The notes under the pieces are model-generated. The model searched no databases. It had not been told where the DNA came from and was given only the letters and a program-made list of their open reading frames with translations. A DNA stretch of 64,000 nt from Miscanthus floridulus (taxonomy: Eukaryota; Streptophyta; Magnoliopsida; Poales; Poaceae): contig NC_089597.1 of NCBI RefSeq assembly GCF_019320115.1, forward strand, positions 118,426,000-118,489,999, given 5' to 3'. Positions 21,819 to 32,030 of this stretch are shown here, piece after piece. A program made the position numbers and the translations under genes. Within the stretch, counting starts at the first letter, position 1. Each line of letters opens with the position of its first letter.

Positions 21819-24041
21819 CTAGTCGACATCAAGATAAAGACCAGCAAAGGCCTCTTCCAGCTCCTTGTCCTCCACCATGTGCTGCAGTCTTGTCTCAGCA
21901 TTCTTCCAATCCTTGATGCAGGTAAGCGCCTCTACAGTTTCAGGGTTCAGCCTCCGTCGCCGCTCCTCGATGATCATGCCAGTTAAGCTAAAAGTAGACT
22001 CTGAAGAAATGGTTGATACAGGCACTGTCAAAATATCTTCAGCAAGAACAGAAAGTACTGAATAAGTAAGCTTATGCTCATGTCACCACTGCATGATGTC
22101 AAACTCATCATCCAACTGGCTTATTGTGTCACAGTCCAGGTAGGATGCAAGTTCACTAGAGTTAGAACTAGCAGTTGCTGCCTGCAGCAAGGAAGTGGCA
22201 GAAACAATCCTAGAATGATCAAGACTAGAAGGGAGGGAAGAACAGCCAGCTCCAACATCCAACTCCTCATCATCATAAATTTTAGCCCAAGCTGTTCTTT
22301 TCTTACCAGACAGGGATGGAGGAACAACCCTTTTCAGCCTATTAGAGCCATACATTACATCATACCTGTTATACATTTTAAACAGAAGAGCTCTGGTGTC
22401 CAGCAACTTATTAGTGTAGTCAATATTAAAAAGAGAATGTAACTTCCTAAGCACTTTGGCAAATCCCTTAATTTTAGCTCTTGGATCCAATATGAATGCA
22501 ATAGAATAAAGATCAGGTATGTTCTTCCAGTACTTATTGTATTTGTCAATCATATGTTGGATAATAGATCTTAGATGTTCATCATGTTGATACCTATGCA
22601 GGTGTATAACAATCTTAACAAGATGATGAATCATAAGTAGAGAAGTAGGACAGTAAACACCAGACAAATCAACAGTTGAGTCATAGAACAGTTCAAGAAA
22701 TTCTAAGATTTTATTTGCCATAGCCCAGTGATCATCAGTCAAAAGGAAACCACTACCTGAACCTCTAGGGTAATTGGCCTCAATGAAAGTACTGAAAGTA
22801 CTCTTGTGAGGCAGCAAGTGCTTAAACATTAGGTAGGTAGAGTTCCATCTAACATCCATGTCTAATCCAAACTTCCTAGGTCTAACACCACTAGCAATGC
22901 AATAACTCTTGTATGCAGCAATTATTTGATTAGAGGAGTTCATAAAAGAGATTGCTGTTCTAAAATCCTCAATGAGAGGATTCACAGCAGCCAGTGCTTC
23001 TTTCACAATCAGGTTAATAATATGACAAGGACATCGTTGATGCAAAAATAGATCAGAACCCAAATATTCTTTAAGTATATGTTTCAGTCTATCCATAGCA
23101 TTTTTATTTGCAGATGCATTATCCAAAGTTACAGAAAAAACCTTGTTAAGTATACCATACTCAGCAAGGACAGATGCAACACGCTCAGCAATGTTCTCAG
23201 CATTATGGGACACATCAATCAACCATAAACCAAGTACCCTTTTCTCTAATTGCCAATCAGCATTAATGAAATGAGCCACAACAGATAAATAATCTTCTTT
23301 AGCCTTTCCAGACCATATATCAGAGGTAATAGCAACAGATGAAACAACATTATCCTTTAAACAGACCATCAGTTTATCACGTTTCTCATTGTAGTATTTA
23401 AACAAATCTCTACCAGTGGTTTGCTTAGAGATAGGTGAAAAATTAGGGTTATGAGCAATTTTAATATAATCTTTAAATGCCTCAGTTTCACCAATCATAA
23501 GAGGTAGGTCCAATCTAGCACTGTACTCCCAACGACGAACAGAACCATCAGAATTAAAAGCAATATGAGTCTGAGTCATGCCCTGGGTCTTCTCAAGTTT
23601 CTTAGGACACTTAGCAAGATGTCGAGTAAGATGCCTAGTGCCATGAGCAGAATAAGCAGAGTAGCGCTTATGGCAATGAAGGCAAGTGGCAGCAAACCTG
23701 ATCTTTCTACCTTTCTTAGTTTTGTAGTGCTTCTCAAAGTCCTCCCAGACAGCAGACGTGGAAGGGCGATTAGAACCAACAGGGCTAACCTCCCTCTGGC
23801 CACCGTCGGCATCAGCCACGTCGACTGGGGGGTCAGAGTCGTCGACGGGAAGGGGATCAGCAGCAGAACGGCCGAAGAGCATGGCAGCGTCCTCGCGGAC
23901 ATCATTGTCCTCATCATCTCCGGCCATCCCACACATACGCAGCTCATCGTTCTGGGAGTGGTCAAACTCCCCGTCGTCGTGTCGCCCGGCGCCTAGGGCC
24001 ATCTCTGCCGTCTCTGGTTCCTCGACGGCTGCCACAATCAA
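21819..24041 (-). pseudogene. hAT transposase, full length but for one in-frame TGA
   Basis: The frame from 24041 runs 652 codons to a TGA at 22083-22085 and then continues in the same frame for 87 codons to 21819. Residues about 98-148 form a BED zinc finger (CLHC, then HLTRHLAKC). The middle has hAT RNase-H-fold landmarks ITSDIWSG, TLDNASANK and MDVRWNSTY. The part after the stop contains the dimerisation region (TVPVSTISSESTFSLTG, then RRRRLNPETVEALTCIKDW). The TGA follows MQW at a position where a second Trp (TGG) would restore the family pattern, so a single base change disabled it. The protein would bind the ends and catalyse excision. The start is uncertain: an upstream exon may exist, since AG-rich sequence just before 24041 could be a splice acceptor. 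Confidence 0.9.
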
Positions 24042-24064
24042 CAGATAAAAGCAGGGTTATGTTG

Positions 24065-24122
24065 GGGATTAGGGTTTGGGTTAGGGTTAGGGTTTGGGTT
24101 AGGGTTAGGGTTAGGGTTTACC
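24065..24122 (+). repeat. Interstitial telomere-like repeat
   Basis: About eight tandem units alternating GGTTAGGG and GGTTTGGG, ending GGGTTTA, i.e. degenerate plant telomere repeat (TTTAGGG). It lies inside the hAT element, a few tens of bases upstream of the transposase frame. Confidence 0.85.
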
Positions 24123-24330
24123 CTTACCTCTACGGCCGGAGCCTCATAAACGATGATGATGAGACAGAACGATTGCACGCCCCCGGTACCTCAATGGAGA
24201 CTGGAGCCCCGGAGGTGGCGGCAGCCAGCGATGTGGACAATAGACAGATGACGGAGATGCGAAAAGGATGCCGAGAACGAGGCTCAATCGACATTCAGGG
24301 ATGAAGAATAAGGGAACAGATGGAGATTGA

Positions 24331-24450
24331 GGGCGGGAACCACCGGATCTGAGGGAGAAGAGGGAGATTGAGGGCGGAGAGGGAGAAGAGGGAACCACCG
24401 GATCTGAGGGAGAAGAGGGAGATTGAGGGCGGAGAGGGAGAAGAGGGAAC
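24331..24450. repeat. Minisatellite, about 57-bp unit
   Basis: Roughly two copies of a purine-rich unit containing GGGAACCACCGGATCTGAGG and GAGGGAGATTGAGGGCGG. It lies in the 5' non-coding part of the hAT element. Confidence 0.75.
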
Positions 24451-25452
24451 CACTGGCCACCGGAACTGACCCCTTACCCGCCGGAAGACTCCATGGTGAC
24501 GGCGTCGAGGACTCCGGTCCCTCAACGCCAACGCCTACCAAAACCAAGAACAACAAGAACACCTAGGGTTAATAGAAGATCATGAAGAAATCAAGAAGAA
24601 GAACAAAAACGAACAGATCTAGGGTTACGGCTCACCTCTCTTGACGGAGCACTAGAGACAACGGCGACGACGACGTCGCGGAGACCCGACACCCTGGTAC
24701 CTCAACGCATCAGAGCGGAGCCCCAATGATGCCGGACTCCGGCGACGTCGATGAGATCGACGAGACAGAGACGAAGACGAACGGTGGTGGATCTCGACGA
24801 GAAAGCTACATCGACGGTCAGGGAGAAGGAAGAGTGGTGTAGAAGTGTCGTGTGCCCGTGCCAGCAACCGCCGCCTTAGCCAACCACCAGACGGCGGGAA
24901 GAAGAGAGGAGAGCGGCTAGGGTTTCAGTCGATGGGAGAGGCGGAGAGCTCGATGCAGCTGGACCGCTGGAATGGGGACAGGGGACGGAATGAGATAGGG
25001 TTTGGAAAGGCTCCGAGCCAGGAGCGGCGGCTGGCTTATAAAGCCGTCCCACCCGACCCTAGATCCAACAGTCAGCAGGCGGGGGGCTCCATCCAATGGC
25101 TCGAGGCCGTGCCGGCCGTTGAAGCGGGCCGTGCCCGTGCCGTGCCATCGTGCTGGCATCGTGGCCCAGGCACGGGCACGGTAGCTGCCGGCCCGGGCCG
25201 TTTTCGGACCGGGCCAAATCGTACCGTGCCCGTGTCAGCCCAGCGGGCTTGGCCCGTTTGGAAAATTATAGCCAGAATGAAGACCATGTTCCCTTTTGAG
25301 AAATTGTAAAGAGCGAGCTTAGATGGAAATGTGATATCTTCTTCCAAAAAAATTAAAGATGGAAATGCGCTATTGAATATTTTCTCGCAGCAAAGCCTTG
25401 AAGATAGAAGGTTGATAGTTGATTGTTGGCCAAAAAATATTTTTCTGTCCAC

Positions 25453-26319
25453 CACTACAAAAAAATGAATCCCAAGTCTATGGACTCCTGCACCCAGGCA
25501 GTTGGGAGAGCAGGCCTCTGTAACCATGTCCGTGGTGACATCTGCATGAATAGGTTTTGGTAGTGCACATCCTCACACGATTGCTTGCTCCCATTTCCTG
25601 GTGATCGCCTACTTCCTGTGGCAGCTTGTTCCTGAATAAGATGAGGATAACTAATTCCTAGTGTTCTAGTACAAAAGTGTGCAGGGAACATCTACATGAC
25701 TTCCTCGTTGCACTGCATCAACTTCTGATCGGCTACATTGAGCAGGCTTGATGGGATCCAAGCCACAGGGTCGCGGGTGCCTTTATTAGCATTGGTCCCG
25801 CTTCACAGACAGTATACTTTGATTTTATCCTTGGTTCATATGACTAGTATGCTAATTAGTAATTAGAGTATTTTGCACGGTTGTCGTATGCAATTTAATT
25901 AATTAATTGAATGACTCTTGATGTCTTGCACATGTTGTCACATAGAGAAATGGCAATAAACTCATTAATTGTTGGCTCATCGTCATTAATATATTTCATC
26001 ACGTAGTGCCACAAGTAACCTACCGGCACGAGCCTCTAGGGATATTTACGCCGGGGAATTCGTCATGGAAAGCTCAGCCAGTCAACTCTGAAAAAGAATG
26101 CCCAAAGAAAGAACAGCACCTTTGAAAAATCATTTCTAGTGACAGACATCTTGATGCTATTCCACAAATGCTCTTCTCAAAGATCGTAGAATTAGGTGGC
26201 CCGTCTGCCGTCTTTGGAAATAAACCCAGAGGCTAGCTAGGCCACTGCCTCTAAAAATAATTTATTTACAGAGACAATGCCGTACAGTCTTTGAGAAGAA
26301 ACCGGGTTTTATAGTAGTG
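25453..26319. mobile_element. Probable non-autonomous CACTA element
   Basis: Left end CACTACAAAAAAATG at 25453 and right end TTTTATAGTAGTG at 26319 (CACTACTATAAAA in reverse). The inner right part has two related words CTTCTCAAAGA and CTTTGAGAAG in opposite orientation. No transposase frame and no clear 3-bp target duplication, so confidence is limited. Confidence 0.45.
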
Positions 26320-26351
26320 GTCAATAATAAATGCAAGAGGAAGAAAGCACC

Positions 26352-26562
26352 CCTAAGGTCAGTTTTAATGGAGATTTCATAGAGTTTTATGGGCATTAAA
26401 TATGCTGACATGGTACTGTCTTGATGAAGAAAGAGAAGATAAAAGTTTCATGGGAGTAGAAAGAGTTTCATGGGGATGAAACTCTTCTACACTATTTCCA
26501 AAATATGGGTGTGTTGGAAACTGGGAGATGAAACCCCCACTGAGACTGGCCTAAGGCCCTAA
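26352..26562. mobile_element. MITE of about 210 bp
   Basis: Ends CTAAGGTCAGTTTTAATGG and, in reverse, CTTAGGCCAGTCTCAGTGGG form a terminal inverted repeat. The inside is AT/GA-rich with repeated TTTCATGGG words and encodes nothing. Confidence 0.65.
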
Positions 26563-27243
26563 CCCCTAACCATTGAAACATTGGATAAACACCCGTAAAG
26601 CACTCTGAACTATTTTAGAGGGATAATTTGTCTGGTTTTGAAAATTAATAGGTAGGTTATCGATACGGTAATTGAGTTCGAGAATTTTTTTTAAAATTTA
26701 GCAACAAGTTCAGGAAGACAAATCAGACTTTACTCGCTCAAAGTTATCACGATCTTAGCTTAGAAAGCATGTTTAGAACAACAAATCATTAAAAAGATTT
26801 TTGGCCCTCGTTACAACGTACGGGCTTTCACCCAATGTTATGCTAAAATTATCAAAGACAACAGACTTCAAGCAACAAATAGAAGTGCCATATTCAGATC
26901 CACCCATGCTTCATGTCTTCAGGAATGGTGGAGCGGTGCTCACTCCAGATTTTATTTTCACCTAACTGGTTAGAAGTAACAGATGAGAACAGATAAGAAA
27001 CTTTTGTAATGAATAAAATAACAGGGAGGTTTTATGCCAGTGTTGACTATGCAGAGGAAGCAATGCTACCAATAGGAATGTGAAACACCCACAATGAGGC
27101 ATAGATTTCAGATGCTTCCAAGAGTCTATTTAGCATCATATCAAATGACAGCAGATGGTTCTTTCAAAGAAAAAAAAATTGACAGCAGATGGTGAAGATC
27201 GGCCATCCATCAGAGAAAAACGACATATGGGTCCACCATATTG
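26563..27243. other. Non-coding, nothing recognised
   Basis: AT-rich intergenic DNA between a MITE and a CACTA element. A short duplicated word GACAGCAGATGGT occurs at 27146 and 27181. Confidence 0.4.
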
Positions 27244-27507
27244 CACTAGTAGAGAAAGGACTTTCGATTCAGCGTATTAGCCCCGATTAGAATTGGACCC
27301 GGGACTAACGTGAGCATTAGTCCCGGATCTAAGTTTTTTGGATGTTAGAAGACCTTTAGTCCCGGTTGATAACACCAATCCGGACTAAAGGGTGACCTTT
27401 TAGTCCCGGTTGGTGTCACCAACCCGGACTGAAGGTCTCTCATCTAGGACTAAAGGTCTCTCACGGGTAAATTCAAAATGACAGCGCCTAGAACTTTGTT
27501 ATATGTG

Positions 27508-27575
27508 TTGTGTAGTTGAGTTGGTAAGGAAGTTACGCACGAAGGAGGTCCTAGGTTCAAATCTCATGCACCACA
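27508..27575 (+). other. tRNA-like module with A and B boxes, copy 1
   Basis: TAGTTGAGTTGG (27513-27524) fits the pol III A box TRGYNNARNNGG, and GGTTCAAATC (27554-27563) fits the B box, 30 bp apart as in a tRNA gene. A CACCACA end follows. The arms do not fold into a clean cloverleaf by eye, so it is a tRNA-derived sequence, not a tRNA gene. Confidence 0.55.
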
Positions 27576-27925
27576 AGAGAGGTTTCCGGGGTATAATTTT
27601 TTTTCCTCGAGGATGGGCTTTGGTCCCGGTTGAAAAAACCGGGACTAAAGGCTATTCCCAACCGGGACTGAAGCCCATGTGTCGATTCAGCGTATTAGCC
27701 CCGGTTAGAATTGGACCCGGGACTAACGTGAGCATTAGTCCCGGATCTAAGTTTTTTGGATGTTAGAAGACCTTTAGTCCCGGTTGATAACACCAACCCG
27801 GACTAAAGGGTGACCTTTTAGTTCCGGTTGGTGTCACCAACCCGGACTGAAGGTCTCTCATCCAGGACTAAAGGTCTCTCACGGGTAAATTCAAAATGAC
27901 AGCGCCCAGAACTTTGTTATATGTG

Positions 27926-27993
27926 TTGTGTAGTTGAGTTGGTAAGGAAGTTACGCACGAAAGAGGTCCTAGGTTCAAATCTCATGCACCACA
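27926..27993 (+). other. tRNA-like module with A and B boxes, copy 2
   Basis: Second copy of the same module, 418 bp downstream, with the A box at 27931-27942 and the B box at 27972-27981. Both boxes are unchanged between the copies. Confidence 0.55.
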
Positions 27994-28269
27994 AGAGAGG
28001 TTTCCGGGGTATAATTTTTTTTCCTCGAGGATGGGCTTTGGTCCCGGTTGAAAAAACCGGGACTAAAGGCTATTCCCAACCGGGACTGAAGCCCATGTGT
28101 CTACTAGTGTTATCAACCATTAGCACACTATGATTTTTTTTCTTCTTTTCCTCTTCAGCTAAACTTATTTTGCCCCAAACGCAGAGAAACTTAATGTCCA
28201 TGTTTGATGAACCTACTTGGAAGTTATGTTTTTTTCTACAACACTAATCGAACATAAAACCGAACTCTT

Positions 28270-28730
28270 GATTGTCTACCATCCTGCACTTCATCACAAG
28301 GTAATATACTCACTCAATTATGTAAGTGACCCAAGTCACACAATAAGTTCTCATGTAAATCAAAGGCGTCCCACAGTTGCCATACAGTAGTAATAAGAAT
28401 TGATTGTGAGGCCAATCATACTCAGAGCCAGGTTACTTAAAAATTGTCCACATACCAAGATCAAAATAGATTAATTTTACTATGTCCTTCCGTACTTGTT
28501 CATCTATAATCCACCCACCACTCGACACTCGTGACGGCACATGGTTCTTTCTATGTATGAAACTATGAATCCGTATTACAAAATTGGTTCCACGATTGAA
28601 CCATTGAAGTATGCACGGGAAACTACAGCTAGAAGATAAACATCTAGTTCTGTATGGATACTGAAACTAATGCACTTGACCACTAAAAGTCCATACTTTT
28701 TTTGTAAATCAGCGTTTACGATGAAGCGGA
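28270..28730 (-). repeat. 3' flank of protease relic copy 2, inverted partner of 12060-12575
   Basis: Matches the downstream flank of copy 1 in inverse orientation with moderate divergence and small indels. It shows that a whole locus, not only coding sequence, was duplicated. Confidence 0.75.
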
Positions 28731-29249
28731 ACATCCTCTATTTTGGTTAATCTTGCCCGCTTGATGCAAATGGTATGTTGCAGGCTTGCAGTGAACATGT
28801 AAAAATGATAAAGAAACTAGAAACAGATCCTCGGCTACCGGCCCACCGCTCCCTTCTTCCTCCAGTGGACGGAGCCCGTCAGGTCCTCGTTGTCGGCGAT
28901 CTGGTACCTGCTGCTCAGCTAAGTCTCCCTCTCCGAGGCATCCTCCGGAATGCCATGCGTGAAGCTCCTCGTCGGTCCAGTCGCCGAAGATGTTGAGGAC
29001 GGGGCCGCGGCGGCGGAAGTTTTCCTTGAACACCGCGTACCGGTGCTCCTCCTCGCCGGTGGAGTTGTAGGTCTTGTTGCACTTGGCCATCCACTCCACA
29101 AACATCCGGTGGGTCTCCTCCTCCTCGCTCCTCTCCCAGTACGACATGATCGACATGTACGCCGCCGCCAGCGACAGCAGCAGCAGCAGCAGCGCCGCCG
29201 CCGCCGCCTTGAGAGCCGTCGAGCGCCTCATCATCTCCCAAAGAGGCAA
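28716..29249 (-). pseudogene. Papain-like cysteine protease propeptide relic, copy 2
   Basis: The minus-strand frame of 177 residues starts MPLWEMMRRSTALK (the Met before RRSTALK matches copy 1). It has a hydrophobic segment (residues 12-32), then FVEWMAKCNKTYNSTGEEE and HRYAVFKENFRRRG, an uninterrupted I29 inhibitor propeptide, then DWTDEELHAW. After about residue 115 the frame is lost: a neighbouring frame reads YQIADNEDLTG and SVHWRKKGAVG, the junction to the mature protease, and soon stops. The catalytic Cys/His/Asn domain is absent. Free I29 domains can inhibit papain-like proteases, so a short product could act as an inhibitor, but the C-terminal frame change argues for a pseudogene. 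Confidence 0.78.
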
Positions 29250-29401
29250 AGACAGACAACGGTGGGTAAGTGGGGCGAGTAATAAATGATATATGTGGGC
29301 CTCGGATCTTTATGTGGAGAACGAGATGGAGAGTAGTGGGCCAAATTAGGCTTGCAAACGAGCACGGGCTGTCCACACGCACAAGCCCGTTCATGGTTTT
29401 T

Positions 29402-29520
29402 GGCCCCGTTCGCTTCGCTGAAAAAATAAGCCAAAATACTGTTCTGGCTGATTTATTGTGAGAAAAACACTGTTCTGGCTAAAAAAACAAGCTGAAAAAG
29501 ACGGATTATAAGAGAAGCGA
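29402..29520. mobile_element. MITE, GCCTGTTCGCTT family, copy 3
   Basis: Left end GGCCCCGTTCGCTTCGCTG, right end AGAGAAGCGA, with two copies of ACTGTTCTGGCT and the GTGAGAAAAACAC core. Confidence 0.55.
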
Positions 29521-29734
29521 TACTCCAAATAGTGGGCCCTGTTCCAAATAAAATTCTGGCTGGTGAAACAATGCTGACATGCATTGACTTGCGTTGCAAA
29601 ATTTGGTGATAACTGTATAATTTACAGGGAAAACAAGCTGGCATAAACAACATAGAGGGATAAACAGACTCAATTCGGCATGCAAAATGCAGTCAGGGTT
29701 CAGAGCAAGTTGCAGGTTTTTCATGCTAGAATGG

Positions 29735-31795
29735 TTACTCCGAATTCCCTTCCTTAAACACCTTTACCCACTTCTCAACACTGTCGATTACTTCACCGGT
29801 CTTGACCAGGTATCGGACCTTGGTCCCGTCCTCGAGGAATTTGTGGCCAACCCTGCTTGCCACACTCTTCTCCTTGGAGTAGAGCATCACATTTGAGCTA
29901 TGAATGGGGCCTTCAATCTGGTCAAAGGAATTTTTTAAGTTTGATCAGGAGATAACAATTAAGCACCTAAAACTACATATATGCTCTTGAAATCAGTATA
30001 TGCAAAGCATCATGTGAGGCCCAAAAACAAGTTCAATAGAAATTTTGCTGACCATGACGATTTCACCGGGTTCATCATCTGTGCCTTTCTTGTGCTTCGA
30101 CTTCAAGTTCAGGTCCTTCACAATCACCGTGCTGTTGTGCTTGAAAAGGCATGTAACTTCTCCAACCTTTCCTTTCTCACGGCCTGCGATGACCTGTACC
30201 GTGTCCCCAATCCTAACATGCATCTTGTGCAGCACAGGAAGGCTGTTTGGTTTACACTTCTTTCGCTCCCATCTCTTAAGCTGCAGTGGAAAGTGAAATT
30301 TTAGGACATTTACATTATTGGATAAAAATGGATCAAATACTTGGACTAAGAATTTTTACTCACTCTCATTTCAATTGGGCATATCTTGACCATAAATCTT
30401 ACCTGCATATTGAACATATTATACGGCTTGTCAGAGCTTCACATGCTAAAGACATAAGATTCCATTTCAAATAAAAGAGACACTAATCAGATGCTTTTGA
30501 GATATGGCATGACTCAAACATAGTGGTCGTGGTTCACGTTGACCTGATCAAGACACAACAAGATTCAGGGCTGCTCTTTATGATGTTTCTTTGAGTATAA
30601 GATATCCTTAAAATACAGTAGTTCTATCACTTCCTTCAACAATGATTACTTAACCTCACTGTCTAATCTTCACTTGCTTTTGCTGCTTAACAGAAAGGTT
30701 TGTCCTCTTCCAATTCTTATCAGCTGGGAATTTTCCAGGCACAAGTACATAGAGGTAAGACATAATGAAGATAACACAGAAAAGAAGGCAGGGCTCAAAT
30801 ACAAACAACATTATGCTCATAATACACTATTTGGCGCCAAATTGGTTTCGTCATATGTGACGTGGGGTGGATGTGAGGAAAAAAAAACATCTACAAGAAA
30901 ATAAGAGTAAACATGAAAAGTACTGCCCTCAATCTTGAGCATATTTTGGCACAACAAAAAATTTCAGGCATAAATATATAAACTAAAACAGTGGCACACC
31001 AGGGCAACAAAATTTCCTCAGTTGACGTTTTGACGTCTTTCAAAACAACATAATTTACTCAGTTAACATAATACATAAAGAGTGTTCGAACAACTTGTAG
31101 CCCATCCAACACAGCATGCTCTATATTAGCAGTAAAAAGCACATGTAGTTGTATACGCAAAAAGGGACAGTACCTGAGTTCCAATGACAAAGGAAATTGT
31201 CCTATTTAAATTAATCTCAATCGTTTAATCTTTTTAGTATACTCAAACCTTATCATTTAAGCTTCGATACAAGATAAAAAAAGAAGCTAGAGGAAATTCA
31301 ATACGCCATGGTCTAAATTTTGTGGTGGTGGGGGTGGGGAGCAAAAGGAAACTCACTGCAGCTAAGCTGCAATCAAAATATAGTCATACTAGTAAGCCTG
31401 GTTTCTCAACCTTGAAAATGCACAATTAATAAAAGCGCAAAATGTTGGTAATTTTCCATTTCATTGCATCCAATCCATACAGACTAGCTCCAAAACCTCC
31501 AAATCACAATGCAAGCTGGAATGTCCCAAGAACAATTCCATCCAACCATGCTTTGTTACGCTATCCAGTTACTCCACACTAGAATATTGCGCCTAAACAG
31601 CTATTATTATCTACGAAACCATCACTCCATCAGAGCAGCAGAACGGAACGGAATTGGGAAGCAGGAACAGACCCCAGGCTGCGGCGCGGAGTAGGTGGCG
31701 AGCCGGTTGCCCCAGAAGCTGCTGGTGCTGGCCGCGCCGGGCGCGGAGACGGAGAGCGACGCCATGGCGCCCTGCAGCGCCGCCATCCCAGCCAT
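29735..31795 (-). CDS. RPL24: Plastid ribosomal protein L24, nuclear gene
   Basis: Confident exons are 31795-31673 (transit peptide region [16 protein letters not shown]..., ending SAPQPG), 30280-30053 and 29917-29735. The second exon gives [20 protein letters not shown], then the KOW motif [19 protein letters not shown]. The third gives [18 protein letters not shown] to the stop. Introns end GT..AG and all joins are phase 0, giving 177 residues. The serine/alanine-rich N terminus fits chloroplast import. The protein binds 23S rRNA early in assembly of the plastid 50S subunit. Relatives usually have a short extra stretch (KPC...VMK-like) just before LKRWERK; a small additional exon between 31672 and 30281 may therefore exist but could not be placed. 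Confidence 0.88.
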
Positions 31796-31937
31796 CCTCT
31801 CGCCGCTCTCCTCTCCCTCTCTCACTGGACTCTCTCACCCCCAAACTGCTCACAGGATAACGCACACGCCTTCGTCGAGTTCGCCGGAAGAGGATAACGT
31901 GCTCTTCTATCTTCTGACACTTGTGGGTTGCATTATA

Positions 31938-32030
31938 CATGGGCCTCGACACTAAATGGGCCAGGCCTCAGGTGAGGCGCAGATGGGCCTGAAAGACGCT
32001 TAGGTTATCCAGCGAGGCCCATGGGCTGCT
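31938..32030 (-). promoter_or_regulatory. Cluster of site II (TGGGCC/T) motifs upstream of RPL24
   Basis: TGGGCC or TGGGCT-type words occur near 31940, 31957, 31984 and in the back-to-back AGGCCCATGGGCT at 32015-32027, 140-230 bp upstream of the RPL24 start. Site II motifs bound by TCP factors are typical of plant ribosomal-protein promoters. No TATA box is evident. Confidence 0.55.

Larger units (their letters stand above)
21287..25270 (-). mobile_element. hAT DNA transposon with 8-bp target duplication
   Basis: Bounded by a perfect 8-bp direct repeat GCCAGAAT (21279-21286 and 25271-25278), the target-duplication length of hAT elements. Terminal inverted repeats are TATAGTTTTCCAAATG and, in reverse, TATAATTTTCCAAACG. 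Both subterminal regions (21300-21500 and 25080-25260) are packed with CGTGCC / GGCACGG words in both orientations. The element is 3984 bp and carries one transposase gene on the minus strand. The exact target duplication suggests a relatively young insertion. Confidence 0.93.
27244..28109. mobile_element. Non-autonomous CACTA element with internal tandem duplication
   Basis: Termini CACTAGTAGAGAAAG (27244) and CTACTAGTG (28109) with dense subterminal words TTTAGTCCCGGTT / AACCGGGACTAAA. The inside is a near-identical tandem duplication with a 418-bp period (about 27262-27680 and 27680-28098). Each copy has a hairpin-forming segment where GGTCCCGGTT and AACCGGGACT face each other. No transposase; it depends on a partner element. 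Flanks TTG and TTA do not form a perfect target duplication. Confidence 0.85.

Noticed and set aside
23565..23996. 143-codon plus-strand frame
   Set aside because: Antisense shadow of the hAT transposase gene.
27508..27575. A true tRNA gene
   Set aside because: A and B boxes are present, but acceptor, D and anticodon arms do not pair properly by eye.
25453..28109. CRISPR-like array suggested by regularly spaced short repeats
   Set aside because: The genome is plant nuclear; repeats are CACTA subterminal motifs in both orientations with irregular spacing.
27503..28133. Two repeated frames beginning MCCVVELVRKLRTK
   Set aside because: They are the tandem units of a non-coding CACTA element read through the tRNA-like module; not a protein family.
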